A DNA stretch of 64,000 nt from Mermis nigrescens (lineage: Eukaryota > Nematoda > Enoplea > Mermithida > Mermithidae). Where the stretch lies: contig JAVLUZ010000164.1 in assembly GCA_036768485.1 (NCBI GenBank), positions 620,001-684,000 on the forward strand, in the 5' to 3' direction. Positions 27,401 to 36,400 of this stretch are shown here, piece after piece. The stretch's first letter is position 1; every line of letters starts with the position of its first letter. A program made the translations under genes and the position numbers. The notes below the pieces were generated by a model that had not been told where the DNA came from, did not search any database, and saw nothing but the letters and a program-made list of their open reading frames with translations.

Positions 27401-30400
27401 GAAAGAAAACACTTTTTCTTTATAAATTACTTAACAGAAAAAATCGCAAAGCGAACACTTTTGAATTAAATTCTTATAAATTAGCATTAAATAAAGCACA
27501 ATCTTTTTTAAAATAAAAAGAACAGAAAAAGACATTACATTTGAGTCAAAGTAACATTAAAAAGGCAACATTTTCCTGAAATGTAACTGAATAAAACAAT
27601 TAAATTGATTTTTAAAAAGTCACAATAGAGCTCACATTTAGTGTAGAATAATTCTTTCACTGACTATCGCTGAAGTCTCAAACAAATACTCGTTTGCATC
27701 TCTTGAAACATACAAAAATAAGCTAGAAGAAAGTACCTTCTGTTAAAAAAACCGCGCATTTCTTTTCAGACCTAAATCGAGGAAAAATCCTCAAATTATT
27801 TTAAGGGTATAAGAGAATACTATTCTTTAAGTGAACAGCTTTATGAACATCGCTGAAATTCTAATTAGGTAATGCTAAAACTTCTGAGAAGTGCTCAGCA
27901 GAAGGTAAGCGAGGAAAACGAATTACAAAGTAAGATTTATGAATCGAATTTAATGTTTTAAATTTTAATTTTCTTTTAGAAAATAGACGCTCGTATAAGT
28001 ATGCGAAAATCTCAACAGATTAATAAGAAAAAAGGGCTATATAATTCTGAACCCTAAAAATTAAGATTTTTACCAAAATCTAACTGAAAGAAAAATCGCT
28101 AAATTAACTTTGAAATTAAGTTAAAAAGAGCATATTACCTTCAAAAATTGAATTAGGTTTATCTTCAAATTAATCTAACGTGGCTTTAAAGGGCACATTT
28201 TCTCATAAAAAATCTAACTTACAGGAGAATTTTTTAGAAGCAAATTTCAGAGCAAATGAAATTTAATCGACGATCAAAATGACCAATATGCCAGTTAGGC
28301 AACGTAACTGCATCGTTTCTAACCGTCCTGGGATTTTTTATGATTCCAGTCAAGAAGCACGTAAAATTACTCATGGTATTCATTTTAAACATATTATCTT
28401 ACAATGTAAATTGACAAATATTGAAACAGACGGTCACCTCTCCGTATCCATCTGCTTTTTATCTGGATTTTGACTGACTAGATAATCGAAATATGCCGCC
28501 CACACTTCAATGCACTGACGAAATAAGGCAACATCTGTCTGAAATACATAATTCAAGCAGTAGCAAAAATACTTAAACATTAAAAACAAACAAAAAGCAG
28601 AAACGACAATATTTAAGATCTCATAGTAACCTTTGCATTATAAACTTAAGATGCGTCAAGATAGCAGTAGATTAATTATCCTTATTATTATCAATTTTTA
28701 TCAATAAAAAATTTATTTAAAATCAATCAACAGCAACATTATATGTAGGTAGCACATTAGCGCGTATCTATAATATACTTGGGTACCCTAAACTTATGTC
28801 TATCCTCTTACAAGTATAATGGCGAAATTCTAGGAGGGGCGTCTCTTTAAAGTGATACATAACAAAAAATTACTGCCGCTGTTTCATTATATCACTTAAC
28901 ACTCAATGCCGAGGTATTAATGAATGTGCAAAAATGTTGAGCAATTTATAACATAGGGAGATTAACGTGAGAAATGTATTCCAGCTCTGCTGATAAGTTT
29001 AAGTAAGGTAACCTAGAGCATCCATACTTACTGAATATTTATGTACATAGACATCATATTAGCACTTATAAGATGATTTTCACGCCTTCAATCGAAGAAC
29101 TACATATGCTCTGTATTCAAACAGAAATTAATAAAAGGTCGTTCTGTTGGTGTTTCAAAAAGCAGGTCTGACGAAAGATACCGTAAAAGTGAAATTTTTC
29201 TGTATAGAAAAATTCTCCAATTCCAATTTTCATGATCGCCAGACGACATGCAAAGCTTTCAATACATCAATACCTACTTTAACATATTCTTATACACATA
29301 CTAGAGCTGTGCCGGGGCCAGGCCCCGGCCCCGGCTCCCCGGCCCCGGCCCCGGCGCCGGGGCCTAGGCCCCCGGGCCAGGCTGGCCCGGCACCGGGGCC
29401 AATGCTAGAGTTGATAATAATGTAGAAAATTGATAATGTTTTGGGCAGATTTACCTACAAACTCAATTTCAAGCAAACCACAGATCTTGCTAATTCAAAT
29501 CTTTATTTCACTATGTCAGATTGGTGCAAAGTTCTAGTTAATAATCAAAATTGACATATTTTAAATTGCAATTCATATAGACGAGCATTTCCAGCTTGCT
29601 TGGTAGCAGACTGCTACGTCTATCAGAACAAATAGAATAATAAGCGTAAAAAAAGTGCAAAGTAAAGCACATTGAAAAGCGCATCCAAGTCAGAGGAGTT
29701 AAATCCATACAAGGGCAGCTCAAAAATTCTAGGGGGTCCAAAATTTTTCAAAGTCAAAAAGTGCCTGATAATATATGGTGGAGCGAAAAAAACACCGTTT
29801 TCTCGCGTTTCTCAATGAGAGCTATCCATTAGCATCAAAAAACCGCAGAAAAACAGAAAAAATTCTGAAAATCAATTTCTAGCGGATTTTGGGGGGAGAA
29901 TGTGAATTCTGGGGGGTCTAGATCTCCCGATGCCCATGTTCTGTTATATTTTGTAATCCCAACAAATATTAACGCTTGACGTGCATATCTACAAGCAAGA
30001 ATATATGCATAGGATAACGCTCCCTTTAAATAGCTGACTACCCTCTGCCAGAATTTTGAGCCGTTACATGTCTGTTAATGACTCTAGTAATTTAATTTTG
30101 ATATTCATCCATCCTCTAAAATTTCAGGAAAATAGAACCGGTTTCCTCCTCGTAAAATGCATAAGAACTGTACGTAATGCAGCTTACCACATTGTACGAC
30201 AGGTTTACAAACTTTTCAAGTAGCGAACCGCACTCTTCAGGATGCATCTTTTTAGCTGTATGGATCTGATGAGCTACAAAGACGCGCACGAGTTCAATGA
30301 AAGGTTTCAAACACCTAAGAAAAACATAAAAAACTAAAAAGCCTAATAAGTTGTATTTTTACGCACGTTCTTAAGAGATTAATAAAGTAAGAAACTTTAA

Positions 30401-33400
30401 TTTCGTCGTCCTTGAATTGGAACCTAAACAAACTTTATATTTTTCGCGGTTAAGCTAAGTTCCGATTCTTCATAGTGCACTAGGAGCAGGATGCACTTTT
30501 GAATTAGAACTTTCACTAATAAAATGAATTTTACAGAAGCTCTGAATTAGTTATTTGCGAAAACTAATTTCAATAATTATTTTTTTATTTTTACCACTAA
30601 TTCTTTTCATCTAGGGGTATTTTATAAAATTTAGTGTAATGTTCATCATGCTACGAATGAGATGATCACGACACGATACTCGATAGAATTAAAAAATTTG
30701 AATAGAACAAAAAAATCTTAGAGGCAGAAGAGTGACTGAATTTTACATTGAAAAATCGTAAAAATCTCAAACCAACATGAAGTCGAATTTGAAGTTATAG
30801 TATGATTAAAGTTGAATAAAACTAAGACAACATAGGACAAAATGTGAAAAAGATAAGCTAATCTCGTATTGCAAAACGTATGCTATATAATGCTTAATCA
30901 TTCAAATCACATCACAGATGTGTTGAGTCAATGGCGGATCTTGGATTTCCCTGAAGAGAGGGGCGGCATCCCAACTTTTCAAAAAACAGTCGAAAATATG
31001 TCCAAAAATTTGCCCTTCACGTGCGAAATAGTCGTTTTTTTCATTTTGCGTGGTCTATTTCTATTTAAAACCGCTTCGGAACAATTTTTTTCAAAAAGTT
31101 TTCAAATTTTCGACAATTTCGCTCGGGAAAATCATTAAATTTCTTTGATTTTAGCCAAAATCAGGCGCGAAGCGCCAAAAAATTTGTGAAATTAAAGCGA
31201 AAGAACATTCCGAAGCTTGAACTACTGCTCTATCTCCTGCACTTGTAGCACGTGACGTAACAAGTCATAATTTTTGAAAGATATTCTTCAAAATTGAAGA
31301 ATACAATGCCGAAAAAGTTGTTTCTGCTCTTGAAATGGTCTAAAACCAATTCTCTGGGCAAAAAAATGGCTTCCGGGCCGTCAAGAAGGTAAACAAATGT
31401 TATTAACAACAACAACAACAATAAATTTTATTACTAGTAAACAAAACTGATAAAATACAAAATGATAAGATATATAATAGATACAATTACGAATTAGTAA
31501 CAGGACAAGGTATAATCCGGCGCGAAGCGCTGGAAAAATTTAAAAAATTATGATCACTGACGACCAAAAATCATTGTAAGTTACATGTCCTTTCTTTATC
31601 TCGCCAATTACTTCTGGCCAAAGGGGGTGGTAGGACGGCCGCCTTTCTTCCCGCCTTCCCCCTTAAACCCGCCCATGTGTCGAGCTGAATTACAATTTAG
31701 TAAATTTGCGTGCAAATGCATCTCTACAAAATTTATTTTAGGCCAAAAAAATCGAAACCGAGCATGTAAATCTGAAAAATTAAGAAAAACAATCTCAGAA
31801 AGCTTAAGGATTTGCGCTATACGCGCAGACGTACATACAGGTTACCTAAAATTTACTCATTTTTGTACATCTAAAGGTTTCGGAGATGTCAGTATTGTGT
31901 ACGACCAAAGGAGCACAATTTGGATTTAAATCAAAGCCAAAGAAACGCTTACCTGAGTTCAAGGAAGTCAGCTTTGCTGCCGAAGCGCTCATCGCCAAGC
32001 AAATCTGATAGAGTAATCAGTAACCGCAAGATGCCCATCCTGTCCAATATTTCGAAATACTGATCAGCCCTAACCTTTGTACATGACACAGTAAGTTCAA
32101 TGTAGCATCCTAGAGCCTTTTCGAACAGAACTACATCAGTTTCGGACAAACTTTTCAGAGATGGTGCAAACAGAGCCATTGATTTCAAAAATCCCATTAA
32201 AATTGAATCATTGACAATGTAAGCGATATTCAAAGTCTGAATGGTCGCGGAGATGCAGTCCAATAAAGTATCATACAATGCTCTGGTGTATCTTTCGCCT
32301 GTTATCGAATGTTCCTTTTCCACATCGCTAATAATAGCTAGGAAAGGTAAAGCTAACGAGTAAGAAATGCGGGAACAAAATAGAAGAAGCATTACTCAAG
32401 TATGAACCTACACATAGCCGTATTTAGGGGAGGCGGGGGGAGCGACGGCCCCCCCCCCTTAGGCGGAAAAAATTTTTTGAAAGGTAAGATACTGCACGGT
32501 ATGATGAAAAAATCGCATGTCTTTGTCGCAAAATCTTCAAATTTTCGGCGCTTCGCGCCGGACGTGAAGTATTTTCCACAATTTTGGCTCAAGCACGAAC
32601 GAAAAATGGCACTTTTTTATAGCCTTCAGGGTATTATAGAAATTTTTTCGAAAAAGTTCGAATTTTATTATCTCAATGGATAGAGAATGTCGAGAAAAAT
32701 CGAAAAATGAGGTTTTTGCGAGCTACCCCGACGGATTTCCCGAGATATAGATCAATTTATGTTGGCTCCGCCCTCCCTCCCTTGGCCAGTTCCTGGATAC
32801 GGGCCTGAATCTACATATTTACTTTCATTCAGTCGCGAATTTCACCTATTTTTCATTTTTCCACTTCTTACAATGTCAAATATTTTAGTCTACTCCCTCG
32901 CGGAAAACTCGGATATTCAACTGATCATCAACCAGTGATTGGATAATTAAGGTAAGAAGAACTATCAAAAAAAGACGGAATCATGTTACTTGAAGTTTTA
33001 AGCCATATTATACTCAGTGATATGAAGTTAGTATGAAAAGCAAACTTTGCGCAAGATACGATTAGCGTCAGACACATGTTGTTGCGTGGTTAGTTTAGCC
33101 AGAGTAAGATATTTTTAAATTTCCTGGCACGTTTTTTAAATAAATAAATTATTTGAATGATAATGACAACAGTAATTTTTGCCATATGCAATAAGTGATA
33201 CTCAAAACATAAACTAAAATAGATAAATTTAAGATTGCCTACTTAAGCTGCATATGATTTAAAATGTGGCTACGCGATACTGTACAACTCTATATTAACT
33301 GACTTATATATTCTTAACTTACTTCATTACGAAAGTGCATAAGCATATTAAGCAACAATTCGTCGAGCAAACATATATTTAAAAATGACTTAAGATGATA

Positions 33401-36400
33401 ATATTGTAAATTCCGTGTCATCAAAAATAACGGGACATTACTTATAATCTTTCTGCATTTGGTTAATTGACTTTCTCCAAGTTTTTACTAAAAAATACAA
33501 TCTAAGAAAAACTATGCCAATTACGAGGTTCACATATGATACAGTAATCTGTAATAAAATTAACCATCCAGGCTTAATAATATTAGCGGGGACTGCGAAT
33601 TGAGTATTTCTCTGACGGCCGCTTTTTCCTGAGAAAACAGGCAGCAAAGCGTGTTATCAATGTCGCTTAATTCCTCCAGCGTAACTTGTTGAAATTTTAA
33701 CGCCATAAGCCTCGTAGACGCGGAAGATAATAACTAAAATTTGTAGAAGTAGTCAATTTAGACCACAATACGTTTTTTTGCAAATTTTGACAACTTTCGA
33801 AAATATTTTTTAAAAAACTTTAACAATGATGTACATATGTACTCGTACATGAGCGTCCTAATAAAAGTTTGTTGCTAGGCTAAGAGAAAAACTTCCATTC
33901 AACCATTATAAATAAGTCCACTGGAAAAATACATAAAATATTAATTAAAAAACAACAAAACTCGTCGTCTTAGTCAACAAGTATCTTCTGGGCGGCTTAG
34001 TATAATTTTACCGTCCATTTTTAAATATCCGACAGGCATAATAAGACAAAGTAATCGTGATTTGATCACCCGAAACTTGTTTAAAAACGAAACACAAAAC
34101 AAGTATTAGGTCATGAAAACACTGTCATTTGCATTACTAAGTTATATGTTTCAGCAAGGCAAACGGCAAGTTGAGTAACAAATTACTGATTTTTGCATAA
34201 TATCGGTATAATTAATTATGTATCAAATATGCATATAGAAAAAGGAAACGTTAATTTTCAAGTTTTCGACAAATGTATTGTAAGTCACATATTTTTTAAG
34301 TGAGCGTTATAATAATTGCACTAACATGAAACATGTGTGGAAAGTATTCTGTGCTCAAATTGACGTACTCCAATCGACCAATATCAGCGTATAGTTTTGC
34401 AAGCTTCAAAAACAAAAAACGCGGTTGCGTATCGAAGAATGGCATTAGCAGATAACGCAAGCATTCTTTAATGTGATATTTAGTGGAAGGATCAAGATGA
34501 ATCCATTTATTATCGACGACTTCCTGAAAATCAATATGCTCGCTAAGAAATGCGCATCAAAGACGTGATAGGTTTCTCTAATCTGCTCCTAATATTTCAC
34601 TTTATTTGAGTTATGTATATATGTACATTGCACATATTCATGGGACGGGGGGATGGGGGATCCTTCTACCCTTAGTTGGTCGTCCCCCGTCCCCAAAGCC
34701 AGAAAATTTTTGAACCCTGATTTGGAAAAAATTAAAAAATTAATTTTTTGGCCGTTTTCAGTTATTTTTGGCCGTTTTTAGCCGAAATTGGAGCCCCCCC
34801 CTTAAAATGACCGGGGGCCCCACCCGAAATTTCGAGCCGTTATATGCATGAGTACATAGGTACCTACGTTCTGGTAAAAGAGTTAATTGATGCGAAAAAC
34901 GATTAACCAAAAAAAATCATGACAAAACGAGTAAGCTGCTTTAAAGAATGCCATTTAAGTAAAATAAATGTTGCAGTCTACTGAAAAAACACCCATGAGC
35001 ATGATCATTAAAAAATTTGAAATATTAATTATCCGTAGTAAAACCGATTGAGAGCAAGAAAATAAATACAAAGCCAATTACAGGAACAAAACTAAATCCT
35101 GAATTTTAACAACAGGAATTATAATTTGGAAAATAACTAGTCAGACGAATATGACTCATAAACACACATGGGCGTGGGGGTCTGGGGGGTCTGGACCCCC
35201 CAGAAACCAAACGACCCCCCCAGAACCCCAGAAATCAAAAGACCCCCCCAGAATTCAATTTTTGAAAATTTTTTTCGTTTTTTTTCGCAATTTTTTGATG
35301 CCAATGGATAGTTCTTGATGAGAAACGTCGAAAAATGGTGTTTTTATCGCCATACCACCATTTTTAAGGCCATTTTTTGACCTTCAAAAAATCTTGGACC
35401 CCCCCCCAGAATTTTCTTGCTGCCCACGTATGCTCATAAATGCTGCCTTTTTTTCAGAGATTTAAAAGTAATAAGTAGCAGTTGGTTGCACTATTGCAGG
35501 CAAATTTAGAAAAGTTGGGGACTGAGGAAAAAAACAATACATATGACATTTCAATCTCTTAATTCATAAAGTGAAGATAATTAGCATTCGAGTGCATCCA
35601 TACAAGCGAAAAAGTGCCTCAGAGGATCGTATGCTGTTTCGCCCATTAGTTAAATGACGAATCAGTAGTTGGACTGGATCATAAATTATAAACCAACTTT
35701 TCGAATCTTATTTTCTATATTTCTAAAGATTATCTTCTAACTTTTAGAACTTTATTTCTGTTACACCTTCTCACAATGAGATGATGAAGGATGACAACGA
35801 TTCGGTTTCAGAAAAAAACAAATCAGCAATTCACATAAGTGCAATGTAAACTATTAAATATTTTTTATAATTGTAATGAAATATGTACCTACCTGTAAGG
35901 TTTGGAGGAAAAACATCAAGGCATATTGATTTTGGCATCGCCCAAGGCTTGATAGGATTATGTTCAAGCAATTAGAGTCGTTCTGAAACGACCTCAGAGA
36001 TTTTTCTGGAATATAAAAGAGACCATACATATGCAATACGATTACTGCTACCGACCGACTGAAGCTTATTTTTTAACAAGAAAAAGTGTCCGCAGTTACA
36101 GAGAAAATTCTTGCGGTTGACTCTGAACGAGTTCACTAAGTTTTTACGCTCATGTAATTCAAAAACACAGCGTTGCTGCCAAAATCGAGACACGTGCCAT
36201 CTGTGCATATTATTCATGGTTTTCTTCAGTGAATGGCAGTGGCGGATATAAGGGGGCGAGGGGCGGCCGCCCCTCCATTGGCCAAAGATAATTGGCGAGA
36301 TAAAGAAAGGATGCGTAATTTGCAATGATTTTTGGCCGTCAGTGATCATGATTTCCTCAATTTTTCCGGCGCTTTACGCCGGATAATACCAATTTATAAC

